Below are positions 7,400 to 15,106 of a stretch of 19,496 bases of DNA, in pieces (the first letter of the stretch is position 1; every line of letters begins with the position of its first letter). The DNA comes from UBA8752 sp964223495. Its GTDB lineage: Bacteria > Bacteroidota > Bacteroidia > Flavobacteriales_D > Sanyastnellaceae. The DNA lies in NCBI GenBank assembly GCA_964223495.1, contig CAXQGL010000025.1:1-19496 (forward strand), in the 5' to 3' direction. The translations under genes and the position numbers were made by a program. The notes below the pieces were generated by a model, which was not told the DNA's origin, did not search any database, and was given only the letters and a program-made list of their open reading frames with translations.

Positions 7400-8676
7400 C
7401 CATGCACACCCTTCACAACCGCCGCCTCACCATCCCCTGCATCCTCGTTGCCGTTGCCGCCCTTTTGACATCGGGCTGCTCAGAACCCGGAAGCGGACTC
7501 CACAACGGCCAGGCTTCGACGGAATCCCTGCCCTCCGAGTGGCTGGCCTTGGACTCCACGGTGGCAGATGCCGTGGAACGCGATTGGATTCCCGGGGCCG
7601 TGCTGCTCATCGCCGAAGGGGGAGAAATCAAACTCCACAAGGCCTTTGGCATGGCCGACCCCATCGATGGCCGGCCCATGCAGGAGGATGCGCTGTTCAG
7701 AATCTGCTCGCAAACCAAGGCGATCACCGCCACGGCCGCCATGATCCTGTGGGAACGGGGCCAACTCGACCTCGACGCCCCCGTCTCGGATTACCTGCCC
7801 TCCTTTTCAGGTATTGGCATCCTGGACTCGCTCCATGCCGACACCACCTTCACCACGGTCCCATCGAAGACCCCGCTGACCGTGCGGCACCTGATGACCC
7901 ACACCGCAGGCATCCCCTACGGTGAAATCGGCGACCCCCGCTTCGAACGGATCTACGACCACAAGGACATCGTGGACCTGTTCCCGAGGGATGGCCGGAG
8001 TACCCGGGACAATGCGGACAGACTGGGCACCACCTGCCTCGCCCATGAGCCGGGGTCCCAATGGACCTATGGCCTCGGTCTCGACATCCTCGTGGCGGTA
8101 ATCGAAGTGGCGTCCGGAGAGCCCTACGCCCCGTTTCTCCAGCGGGAATTGTTGGACCCGTTGGGCATGGCCGACACCCGTTTCACCATCACACCCGAAC
8201 AGGCGGGCCGCCTGACCCGGGTCGTCGAACCCGCCCTCGGGATGGACGATGCCGACAGCCCATGGCGGCAACACGTGCACGCACGCTACAGTGCGGACTA
8301 CCCCCTGCATGCCGAATGGCCGCTGTGCGGCGGGGGCGCCGGATTGACCAGCACGGCAAGGGACTATGCGCGCTTCCTCCAGATGTACCTGGATCGGGGC
8401 GAGGCCCCCTCCGGCCGCATCCTACAGGAAGCCACCATCGACAGCATCATGGCCGACCAAGCACCCGGCCTCGTGGGCCCCGGCTGGCACCAGGGTCTGG
8501 TGTTCGGCGTCATGGATGAAGCGGACACCCCCGGTGCCTTCTTCTGGTCGGGATACTTCAACACCACCGCATTCGGCCACCCCGTCAATGGAACGGTCGT
8601 CATCCTGTTGAAACAGACTTACGGGACACGGGAAGACCCCACGTCCGGCGCCGCTCAGGCGCTGATGGCCTCCTGA
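7396..8676 (+). CDS. Beta-lactamase-fold serine hydrolase, probable lipoprotein
   Basis: This is a 426-residue protein of the beta-lactamase/penicillin-binding fold (class C and EstB-like esterase group). The N-terminus has a hydrophobic stretch followed by LTSGC; Cys28 is a plausible lipidation site, although Thr at -3 is atypical. SxxK is present as ICSQTK (Ser105, Lys108). The second motif is at WTYGLGLDIL (Tyr225), where YSN would stand in true class C beta-lactamases. The third motif is probably FFWSGYFNT near the C-terminus. HLMTHTAGIPYG (165-176) and CGGGAGLTSTARDYARF (311-327) are conserved features of the family. Likely activities are esterase, D-aminopeptidase or D-amino-acid peptide hydrolase. 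It overlaps the cyanophycinase-like gene by four bases and abuts the convergent DUF1761 gene with no gap (TGATCA junction). Confidence 0.9.
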   Translation: MTMHTLHNRRLTIPCILVAVAALLTSGCSEPGSGLHNGQASTESLPSEWLALDSTVADAVERDWIPGAVLLIAEGGEIKLHKAFGMADPIDGRPMQEDALFRICSQTKAITATAAMILWERGQLDLDAPVSDYLPSFSGIGILDSLHADTTFTTVPSKTPLTVRHLMTHTAGIPYGEIGDPRFERIYDHKDIVDLFPRDGRSTRDNADRLGTTCLAHEPGSQWTYGLGLDILVAVIEVASGEPYAPFLQRELLDPLGMADTRFTITPEQAGRLTRVVEPALGMDDADSPWRQHVHARYSADYPLHAEWPLCGGGAGLTSTARDYARFLQMYLDRGEAPSGRILQEATIDSIMADQAPGLVGPGWHQGLVFGVMDEADTPGAFFWSGYFNTTAFGHPVNGTVVILLKQTYGTREDPTSGAAQALMAS

Positions 8677-9159
8677 TCAGGAAAGCAATGCCGTGGTCTC
8701 GGGAATTTCAGCACCGGGCATGAGGTGCACGACCAGGACAAGCGAAATGACAGCGAGGAACCAATAGCCCAGGTTCATCAGGATGAACCCCCAACTGCGG
8801 CGCTCATACAGGAAGTTCATCACCAAAATGGGCATGCCCAGATAGCCGAACGTCATGAAGCCGTGATAGGCCGCATGTGCGATTACGCTGCTGTCCTCTC
8901 CGTGCCCATGGTAACGCATGGCGAAGTAGTAGGCCAAGGTGAAGGACATCAGGAAGGTGACCCCGAACAGGACCGCCATGTTGCCTTTCCTCAGATCCTC
9001 CTCCTTGAAGCCCAATGCGTCCATCCACATTTGACCGAACACTTTTGGATGATACCAGATCGCACCAACGACGAGGGGGGCCAATGAGGCCAAGGCGATG
9101 CCGAGCCAATTGAGCTCGTAACCATAATAACCAGACATGAAGTTTGAATTTGCTGGCAT
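8677..9159 (-). CDS. DUF1761 family integral membrane protein
   Basis: This is a 160-residue protein with four predicted transmembrane helices at about residues 18-36, 61-82, 98-117 and 123-146. The first helix and following loop (LGIALASLAPLVVGAIWYHP, then FGQMWMDALGF) are characteristic of DUF1761, whose members are small inner-membrane proteins without an assigned role. An in-frame ATG at 9138 (MSGYYGYELNWLG) may be the true start and would shorten the protein to 153 residues. Its stop codon lies immediately next to the stop of the convergent serine hydrolase. Confidence 0.85.
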   Translation of the reverse strand: MPANSNFMSGYYGYELNWLGIALASLAPLVVGAIWYHPKVFGQMWMDALGFKEEDLRKGNMAVLFGVTFLMSFTLAYYFAMRYHGHGEDSSVIAHAAYHGFMTFGYLGMPILVMNFLYERRSWGFILMNLGYWFLAVISLVLVVHLMPGAEIPETTALLS

Positions 9160-9307
9160 AAGCTAATCCAATCCCAGATGAAGTCATCAACGGAAACCAC
9201 ACGTTATCAAAGACCTGCTGGGTGAATCCCCACCGGAATCCAACCTCGTTCCCGGGGCATATGCCGCTGACGACGGATAATGTGCGAGATGACAGCGACC
9301 TTTCACC
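9160..9307. promoter_or_regulatory. Divergent intergenic region upstream of DUF1761 and barrel genes
   Basis: The 148 bases contain no ORF with coding character and no recognisable -33/-7 pair. They must contain promoters for both flanking genes because the genes diverge from here. Confidence 0.25.
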
Positions 9308-10237
9308 ATGCGTTGGACAATGCTGCTGCTCATCGGCTGCTCCTTGGTTTCTGGGATTCATGCACAGGACGAGCCTCCCCGGATGGTCCAAATCAAAACG
9401 GACGAAGGGCGCATGTTCTTCGGGGAACTCATGAAGAATGACGCCCATGAAGTCATCATCATGACCGAAAACCTCGGTGAGGTGGCCATCGAGAAAATGC
9501 GCATTGTATCCATCGAGAACTCCTCGGAGGCTGAGCGCATGCAGGAAGAGTCCTTCAACCCCCAGCCAAGTCGGTACTTCTTTGCGCCGTCCGCATTCCA
9601 GATGAAGAAGGGCGAAGGGTATTACCAGAATACCATGCTGGTCTACAACCAGCTCAGCTTTGGCATCAGCGACCACCTCACGGTGGGCCTCCCTTTCCTA
9701 TTCCCGTTTTATGGCGGGGTCACGGTCAAGGCCGGAACACCGCTGACCCCGATGGATGAGCAAGGCAAGGCGCTCCATGCGTCGACAGGCCTGATTTACG
9801 TGACCCCCTTGACGGCCGGACAATTGGACCGTGGTGTGGGCCTTTCCTTCGTCAACCTCTCCTTCGGTTCGGAGAACCGGCATTTCACAGCAGGTGTGGG
9901 ACGGTTCTTCCAGACCATCTTCACATCGATCGAGGAGGACGGCACCTTCATCGGCAATGCCATTTTCAACATCGCTGGAATGGCCAAGGTGGGGAACAAC
10001 ATGTGGCTCATGACGGAGAACTACTTCCTTTTCGAAGACAACGGTGCTGCCACCGGCTTCGTCGCGGTGGGGTTCAGAAAAGGACGCTCAAGGGCCAAGA
10101 GCACCATGCTGGGGACACTCTGGGACTTCGGAATATTGGGCTTCGTGGATGGCGGACAATTGGCAGGGCTGACCCCCACGGTCGGCCTGACACTGCCGTT
10201 CTCCACCAAAAGGATGGATTCCAACGTGACCTACTGA
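9308..10237 (+). CDS. Predicted outer-membrane beta-barrel protein of unknown function
   Basis: This is a 309-residue exported protein. The N-terminal signal MRWTMLLLIGCSLVSGIHAQ is best read as Sec type I with cleavage after HAQ; LIGC at residues 8-11 resembles a lipobox, but the hydrophobic core before it is short. Residues about 25-75 form a small domain (VQIKTDEGRMFFGELMKND) resembling SH3/RNA-chaperone-like beta sheets seen at the start of such proteins. From about residue 90 alternating hydrophobic/polar strands with aromatic girdles and short turns (YYQNTMLVYNQLSFGISDHL, VGLPFLFPFYGG, GFVAVGFRKGRS) indicate an outer-membrane barrel of roughly 8-10 strands. The final residues do not show a canonical terminal Phe. 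It overlaps the convergent DUF808 gene by seven bases. No specific function can be given. Confidence 0.75.
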   Translation: MRWTMLLLIGCSLVSGIHAQDEPPRMVQIKTDEGRMFFGELMKNDAHEVIIMTENLGEVAIEKMRIVSIENSSEAERMQEESFNPQPSRYFFAPSAFQMKKGEGYYQNTMLVYNQLSFGISDHLTVGLPFLFPFYGGVTVKAGTPLTPMDEQGKALHASTGLIYVTPLTAGQLDRGVGLSFVNLSFGSENRHFTAGVGRFFQTIFTSIEEDGTFIGNAIFNIAGMAKVGNNMWLMTENYFLFEDNGAATGFVAVGFRKGRSRAKSTMLGTLWDFGILGFVDGGQLAGLTPTVGLTLPFSTKRMDSNVTY

Positions 10238-11076
10238 GACCGACGGAATCGGTGCACGATCCCGACTGAGGCCTGGATGATGCCCAATGCGGCAGCGCCC
10301 ACCAGCACTCCAAGCAGGGCATCCACCACGAGACCGGGCCATCCTTCGAACCAGTGGTGGACCATTTCGATGTGGTGGAAGATGCCCCCCGCCACCAACA
10401 ACAATGCCGCGGTCCCCACATGTCCTATGATGCGGATCAACGCGGGCAACGAACGCACAAGGAACCGCCCGAAGCGCTGCGCCGCCGGAGAATGGCGCTT
10501 CATCAGGACCAATCCGGCGTCGTCCATCCTCACGATGAGGCCCACCAGACCATAGACTCCGACGGTCGCCACCATCGCGATGATGGAAACCACGATGACC
10601 TGCACGAGGAACTCGGCATCGGTCACCTGACTCAGTGCGATGATGATGATCTCCACCGAGAGGATGAAATCAACCACGATGGCCGAACGGATCCGCGTCC
10701 TTTCATCCGGCCTTTCACCGCTGACCTTGGCTTCATGCCCCTTGTGAAAGAACATGTGAACGAGCTTCTCCACCCCCTCATAAGCGAGGTAGACTCCACC
10801 GGCGATGAGAATGGGCTGGATGAGCCAGCCCGCATAGGCACTCAGGAGGAAAGCCAAAGGCAAGATGACCAGCTTGTTGAGGAAGGACCCTTTCGTGATG
10901 GCCCACAGCACCGGCAGCTCCCTCGAAGCCTCGAAACCCATCGCTTTCTCGGCATTGACGGCGAGGTCGTCACCCAGGAGGCCGGCGGTTTTCCTGCCCG
11001 CCACCTTGGTCATGACCGCCACATCGTCCATGATCAAGGCGATGTCATCCAGCACGGCGAAGATTCCCTGGGGCAT
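10231..11076 (-). CDS. DUF808 family (YedI-like) inner-membrane protein
   Basis: The 281-residue protein matches the DUF808 family (E. coli YedI type) over its length. The N-terminus has MPQGIFAVLDDIALIMDDVA followed by KVAGRKTAGLLGDDLAVNAE, the family hallmark. Predicted membrane segments lie at about residues 69-98, 134-150, 158-182, 217-233 and 250-272. EGVEKLVHMFFHKGHE (about 100-115) is a conserved cytosolic loop rich in His. Function in any organism is not established. It is transcribed in the same direction as the upstream double esterase with a 65-base gap and might be its operon partner, although nothing in function links them. Confidence 0.88.
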   Translation of the reverse strand: MPQGIFAVLDDIALIMDDVAVMTKVAGRKTAGLLGDDLAVNAEKAMGFEASRELPVLWAITKGSFLNKLVILPLAFLLSAYAGWLIQPILIAGGVYLAYEGVEKLVHMFFHKGHEAKVSGERPDERTRIRSAIVVDFILSVEIIIIALSQVTDAEFLVQVIVVSIIAMVATVGVYGLVGLIVRMDDAGLVLMKRHSPAAQRFGRFLVRSLPALIRIIGHVGTAALLLVAGGIFHHIEMVHHWFEGWPGLVVDALLGVLVGAAALGIIQASVGIVHRFRRSQ

Positions 11077-11141
11077 GGCTCGAATCTACTGCAGTGGACG
11101 CCCCGTTCCGAAAGCCGTGTGCCCCATGCACCGAGGTGGAA

Positions 11142-13154
11142 TCACTCCACCTGCAGGGCTTGTTGTTCGGTCATGAAATCGAATGCGAGCTCGTAGAGCG
11201 TCTGGGGATTCCCGTCCACATCGTCCACGGTCGCATCCCAAGGACCGTGGCCCGCACCCTGCAGGGTGTGCAGCACATAGGGAACGCCGATGTTGTTCCA
11301 GGTCGACTGCAGAAACAGTGCATTGATGTAAGGCACAGTCTGGTCCTCCGTGCCGTGGGCAATGAACAGCGGCGGATCCCCCGGGTCGAAACGGTTGCCG
11401 CCGTATACCCCTTGCAGCAGATCCACCGAAACCCGCGATCCCCAGAAATCCAGGATAGTGTGCACCTCGTATGCCTGTCCAAGGTGGGTGGTCGCCAGCG
11501 TCGGATCCTCCGTCATGGACAGCTCCGCGGTGAAATCGCCCGGATGGGTGACACTGACCCCGACGGAAGTAATGCCGCCGGCCGACCCTCCTCCCACGGT
11601 CAGGTAGTCCATGTTGATGTCGTAGTCCTCCGCATGCGCAGACACCCAGCGCAGAGCCGCCTTGGCGTCGCGGTGCGCCGGGTAAATGGCGATGGACTGG
11701 GCCAAGGGGCCGGGTTCGATATCCAGACCCATGACCGAATCCACCCACTGTTGAGGCACGGTCCCAATGTCACCGAGCACACGGTAATCGATGGAGAAGG
11801 CCACCCATCCCCGGCTGGCGAAATACTCCGCCAGGGCCACCTGCCTCCAGCCGGACCTTGAGCCACCCGTGAATCCGCCACCGTGGATGATCACGATGGC
11901 AGGCCGGTTCTCCCCTGCGCCTTGCGGCACATAGGCGTCGAGCAGAAGCGGCATGGTCGTGGACGCTGCCGAATTCAAGGTCTCATGGCTCAACCCCTGG
12001 GCATAGACGATGGACGTATCCACCGTAATGCCATAAGTGGAATCCGCCGTCACGACCGGGACACCGACAACGCCGGGACAAGGAGTACCAAATACGTTGA
12101 GCATGGCCAGCACATCGCTGACGCCCACCAGCCCATCACTGTTGATGTCGGGCGCACCGCATTCCAAGGCGCAACCGAATTCACCGAGCAGGATCAGGAC
12201 ATCACCCACGGAAACCACACCATCGAAATCGAGGTCTTCCGGACAATCCGGCAGCACCGGCGGTGCATCCAATGCCAGGAATTCCGCCGCAAACGCCAAC
12301 TGTGCCTCGCTGACACCATGGCCCGAGGCGCCGCGCAGGTGGATGACCTGACCCTCGAGGTATTCGAAAGCGGTCAGATCATTCCCCAATGACACACCTG
12401 CAACCGGAGGTCCGGAGTGTCCCTGCTGCACGGCCACGACGTGGATGGCCACCTCCGCCGGGAGGAAGAAATTGCCCACGGCCGGGCCTCCGGCATACGG
12501 CACCACGGAATCATTGTGGTTGCAGATGCTGAGGTACTTCCTCCCCTGCAGGGGTTCCATCACCTCATCGTATCCGCAGAAGGCATTGGCACCAATGGTC
12601 GCACCGGAAGGGCGATGAAAGGCCCCCTGATGGTATTGCGGCTCGTTCATCTGGGACACGATGGCCACACAGGCATCCAAGCCCGGATGGTCGAGCTCGA
12701 TGAAGGCTTGATTGACCAATCCTGCACCATTCGAACTGCCCACCATCCGGATGTGGCTCCCATCCACATTGTCGAATGCGGACAGCTGATCCAGCAGATC
12801 CGCCAACATGGCCACGTCCGGAGCCTCGCTGTTCTCTCCGCACAGGTTCCACGAATTCAGGTAACCCGTGGGCGCCACAAGGATATGGTCGGTCGAGATG
12901 TTGCCCCCCAATCCGATCATCTGGAATCCATTGCCACCGTTGCCGTGAAGCAGGACGCACACGGGCCATCCCGACCCGGGGGCATCACCGCTGGGCACCG
13001 AGACCGCTACGGGATAGTTCCAGCCATCCGGTTCCTGTGGCCACGACTGCGTGAGCACCAGATCGCCCGCCCCCGTGAGGCTCTGGGCACCTGCAAGCGA
13101 CGCCCACCACAGGCCTGATGCGGTCAGGAACAACCGAAGCTTGAAACATCTCAT
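11142..13154 (-). CDS. Secreted double esterase: two alpha/beta-hydrolase domains joined by dockerin-type Ca repeats
   Basis: Start 13154 gives a 670-residue protein with signal peptide MRCFKLRLFLTASGLWWASL, cleaved after LAGAQ. Domain 1 (about 45-295) resembles PHB-depolymerase/feruloyl-esterase (LpqC-like) hydrolases: oxyanion motif LLHGNGG (70-74), nucleophile VGSSNGAG (Ser141), likely acid NHNDSVVPY (Asp215) and base ASGHGVS (His279). Residues 307-356 hold two EF-hand/dockerin-type repeats, DLDFDGVVSVGDVLILLGEF and DINSDGLVGVSDVLAMLNVF. Domain 2 (about 370-670) resembles carboxylesterase/hormone-sensitive-lipase-type hydrolases: IIHGGGF (424-428), GGGSAGG (Ser524), AHGTEDQTVPY (Asp604) and GAGHGPW (His636). 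Both triads look complete. No T9SS tail is present, so it may stay periplasmic or use another route. Substrates are inferred to be ester-decorated polysaccharides or polyesters. An ORF extension to 13193 lacks signal character. Confidence 0.9.
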   Translation of the reverse strand: MRCFKLRLFLTASGLWWASLAGAQSLTGAGDLVLTQSWPQEPDGWNYPVAVSVPSGDAPGSGWPVCVLLHGNGGNGFQMIGLGGNISTDHILVAPTGYLNSWNLCGENSEAPDVAMLADLLDQLSAFDNVDGSHIRMVGSSNGAGLVNQAFIELDHPGLDACVAIVSQMNEPQYHQGAFHRPSGATIGANAFCGYDEVMEPLQGRKYLSICNHNDSVVPYAGGPAVGNFFLPAEVAIHVVAVQQGHSGPPVAGVSLGNDLTAFEYLEGQVIHLRGASGHGVSEAQLAFAAEFLALDAPPVLPDCPEDLDFDGVVSVGDVLILLGEFGCALECGAPDINSDGLVGVSDVLAMLNVFGTPCPGVVGVPVVTADSTYGITVDTSIVYAQGLSHETLNSAASTTMPLLLDAYVPQGAGENRPAIVIIHGGGFTGGSRSGWRQVALAEYFASRGWVAFSIDYRVLGDIGTVPQQWVDSVMGLDIEPGPLAQSIAIYPAHRDAKAALRWVSAHAEDYDINMDYLTVGGGSAGGITSVGVSVTHPGDFTAELSMTEDPTLATTHLGQAYEVHTILDFWGSRVSVDLLQGVYGGNRFDPGDPPLFIAHGTEDQTVPYINALFLQSTWNNIGVPYVLHTLQGAGHGPWDATVDDVDGNPQTLYELAFDFMTEQQALQVE

Positions 13155-13301
13155 GGTCAACGTCAATTTACCTCGCATACAAGGGGAACGCAAGCCATAC
13201 CCAATGGTTTGAACCCGTTTATAATCAAGAGTTTCCGGGGCTTCAATTTTGGAATTGCGGTATGTTAAGCTTATATTAAGAGAACGTTAACCCTGTGCAT
13301 C
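13155..13301. promoter_or_regulatory. AT-rich divergent intergenic region with small inverted repeats
   Basis: This 147-base region between divergent starts is clearly more AT-rich than the genes, especially 13200-13290. It contains CTTATATTAAG (13270-13280, a CTTA-N3-TAAG palindrome) flanked by GTTAA (13264-13268) and TTAAC (13287-13291). These could be an operator or a promoter, but they are short, so this is only suggestive. A CAATTTTG in the middle of the region resembles the Bacteroidota -7 element but has no TTG at the right spacing. Confidence 0.35.
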
Positions 13302-13577
13302 ATGATGATTTCGCTCTTCGACTTGATATGGATTGAAATAATTGCCGTGACCACAGCGGGCAGCATTGCTTACTGTCTGGTGGTGGGCAAACAGAATGTG
13401 CAGCAGGAGCTCAGTGAGCTGAAGGATCAGGTGGAACACCAGCGCAGCCGCAAGAAATTCTGGAAAGCCAAGGCCAAGGGCCGCACCCCGGACGATGCGC
13501 AGAAGAAGCAGCTGACCACCATTTCCATGCCTCCGCGCTCCATCTCCATTCAGGGCGCAACGGGGTCGGGTCACTGA
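13302..13577 (+). CDS. Small single-span membrane protein with charged helical tail
   Basis: This is a 91-residue ORF starting MMISLFDLIWIEII (ATG at 13302; 13305 also possible). Residues about 5-28 form one transmembrane helix, with the hydrophobic N-terminus followed by VGKQNVQQELSELKDQVEHQ, a short heptad-like amphipathic helix, and a basic stretch RSRKKFWKAKAKG (48-60). The tail is Ser/Thr/Pro-rich. The inside-positive rule predicts the tail is cytoplasmic. I recognise no family. Coding status is supported by the hydrophobic-then-helical organisation and the preceding AT-rich region; a 75-base gap separates it from the next membrane protein gene. Confidence 0.6.
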   Translation: MMISLFDLIWIEIIAVTTAGSIAYCLVVGKQNVQQELSELKDQVEHQRSRKKFWKAKAKGRTPDDAQKKQLTTISMPPRSISIQGATGSGH

Positions 13578-13588
13578 AGGCCCATGAC

Positions 13589-13604
13589 ACGGGGCTGAGC
13601 CCGT
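13589..13604 (+). terminator. Weak hairpin behind the small membrane protein gene
   Basis: ACGGGGC-TGA-GCCCGT can pair over six bases with one bulged G. No T-run follows, so as an intrinsic terminator it is weak; it may simply be chance in GC-rich DNA. Confidence 0.2.
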
Positions 13605-13652
13605 CCAACTTCACATATTGACACACGGTTCGGATGGCATTAAGCCACGAGG

Positions 13653-15074
13653 GTGCATATTGGCACCGTGACCGAACCCTTCGACCACCTTCCACCAGAC
13701 CGACTCGAGGAGCGCTACAGGTCGGACCCACAGGCCTTTCGGGACTGGATGGAAGCGCACCCTTCCTGGTCATCCGACCCGACCTACCCGCTTTGGGAAG
13801 CGAGATGGAATGCGGACGGCATAGGCGCTGAACAGCCTGATGCAGACCGAAAGGTGCATTTCGGCTATCCGATCATCATCTCCTCCCTGATCGCCCTCCC
13901 TTTCTTGATTCCCTACTGGCAAACAGGAAGGCTGGATCCCGAATGGTCGCAGCCTTGGTTGGGCCTCTTCGCCTTCCTCCCCCTGATGCTGTGGCACGCC
14001 GTCCGTACATCCGGTAAGCGCGTGCTCCACGGCCGCATTGCTGTCGGCGTGGCCATCGGGGTCGCACTGGTGATGGTGCTGTTTCATCAGCTATTGTCGA
14101 CTTGGCCCGGACCGACACGGATTCTGGGGGCCATGGACATCCTGGATACCCGCGAAGCCGAACGCGTCCTGCTGATCCTGCAGACCCACGACCTGATGCT
14201 CGTGCACGGTCCCATGCTCCTCCTGGGCATCACGGGGGGCATCTGGACCTGGAGCAGAAATGGCGGCAACCGGGTCGATTTCATCCGCAATGGACTGCAG
14301 GTGGTGATCTACACTGCCCTCATTGCAGCGGCAGGGGGACTCTTCACCTTGTTGTCTGTGGTCATGGCGGAAATGGTGGGAATCGAACCGGAAACCATCG
14401 GCATTCACCTGATGTGCTGGGGAGGCTCGGGCGTCCTCGTGTTCGCCCACCATGTATGGCTGAGACAGCCGAATGCGTTGAAGCCCGTCCTGCCCCTGAT
14501 TGCCGGTCTTTTCATTCCCCTATTCGTCCTCCTCGAAAGCGGTTTCCTCCTCACCTATCTCTCGAAAGGGCTTTCCGAACTCACCCGCGACCGTCAGGAA
14601 TTGCTCGTCTTCAACCTGTTGCTGGGTGCCGTCATCGGATTGGTCCTGCTCCATTCGGCGCTGCAGCGCAACGCCACGCGTCTCGGCCAAGTGCTGGTGG
14701 CCATCCTCGTGGTGCTCGGCATATTCGCGGATCTCATCGGCATCCTGGCCATCGGCACCCGCCTGTTGGAAATGGGCCTTACGCCGAACCGACTGGCCGT
14801 ATTCGTCACAAACGTGCTCTTCCTGTGCACTTTGCTCGCCTTGGTGCCCGGATTCGTTCCACGATGGCGGGAAAAGGGATGGCCGGAAATTGGTGAGGTC
14901 CTGAACCGGGCCCTGCTGGCATTCGTGGCATGGACCGCCGTGGTGACCCTCGTCTTTCCTGGCCATCAACTCTGGATCAACCGGAACTTGGATTCCGAGG
15001 CCTTCCACACCACCATCGAACAGGCAGAAGCAGAGGCCCTGATGGAGGAGTCCATCGACTCCATCACGGACTGA
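13653..15074 (+). CDS. Polytopic membrane protein, DUF4153-like
   Basis: The frame has no ATG start. GTG at 13653 gives 473 residues, and GTG at 13668 gives MTEPFDHLPPDRLEERYRSD with 468; TAA at 13641 excludes anything further upstream. An N-terminal soluble segment of about 70 residues (Asp/Glu/Trp-rich) precedes about 10-11 hydrophobic helices between residues 70 and 450. The late segment IGTRLLEMGLTPNRLAVFVT (near 370-390) is the GLT-x-NR motif of DUF4153/DUF4173-type membrane proteins, and the preceding helices fit that pattern. The C-terminus is acidic (TTIEQAEAEALMEESIDS). No catalytic motif is seen. It converges on the downstream surface protein gene with a 32-base gap. Function unknown. 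Confidence 0.8.
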   Translation: MHIGTVTEPFDHLPPDRLEERYRSDPQAFRDWMEAHPSWSSDPTYPLWEARWNADGIGAEQPDADRKVHFGYPIIISSLIALPFLIPYWQTGRLDPEWSQPWLGLFAFLPLMLWHAVRTSGKRVLHGRIAVGVAIGVALVMVLFHQLLSTWPGPTRILGAMDILDTREAERVLLILQTHDLMLVHGPMLLLGITGGIWTWSRNGGNRVDFIRNGLQVVIYTALIAAAGGLFTLLSVVMAEMVGIEPETIGIHLMCWGGSGVLVFAHHVWLRQPNALKPVLPLIAGLFIPLFVLLESGFLLTYLSKGLSELTRDRQELLVFNLLLGAVIGLVLLHSALQRNATRLGQVLVAILVVLGIFADLIGILAIGTRLLEMGLTPNRLAVFVTNVLFLCTLLALVPGFVPRWREKGWPEIGEVLNRALLAFVAWTAVVTLVFPGHQLWINRNLDSEAFHTTIEQAEAEALMEESIDSITD

Positions 15075-15106
15075 CAGTAGCGCAAACCATCAGCTCCCCG
15101 ATTGGG

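Noticed and set aside
7396..8676. Antibiotic-resistance beta-lactamase
   Set aside because: SxxK is present, but the YxN motif is YGL and the KTG motif is replaced by a WSG-type sequence; this fits the esterase/peptidase branch of the fold.
12080..12240. Dockerin-type repeats as sign of a cellulosome
   Set aside because: No cohesin is present in the window and such EF-hand repeats are common generic modules in Flavobacteriales secreted proteins.
13264..13291. GTTAA...TTAAC and CTTATATTAAG inverted repeats as a definite operator
   Set aside because: Arms of four to five bases in AT-rich DNA occur by chance; reported only as a suggestive region.
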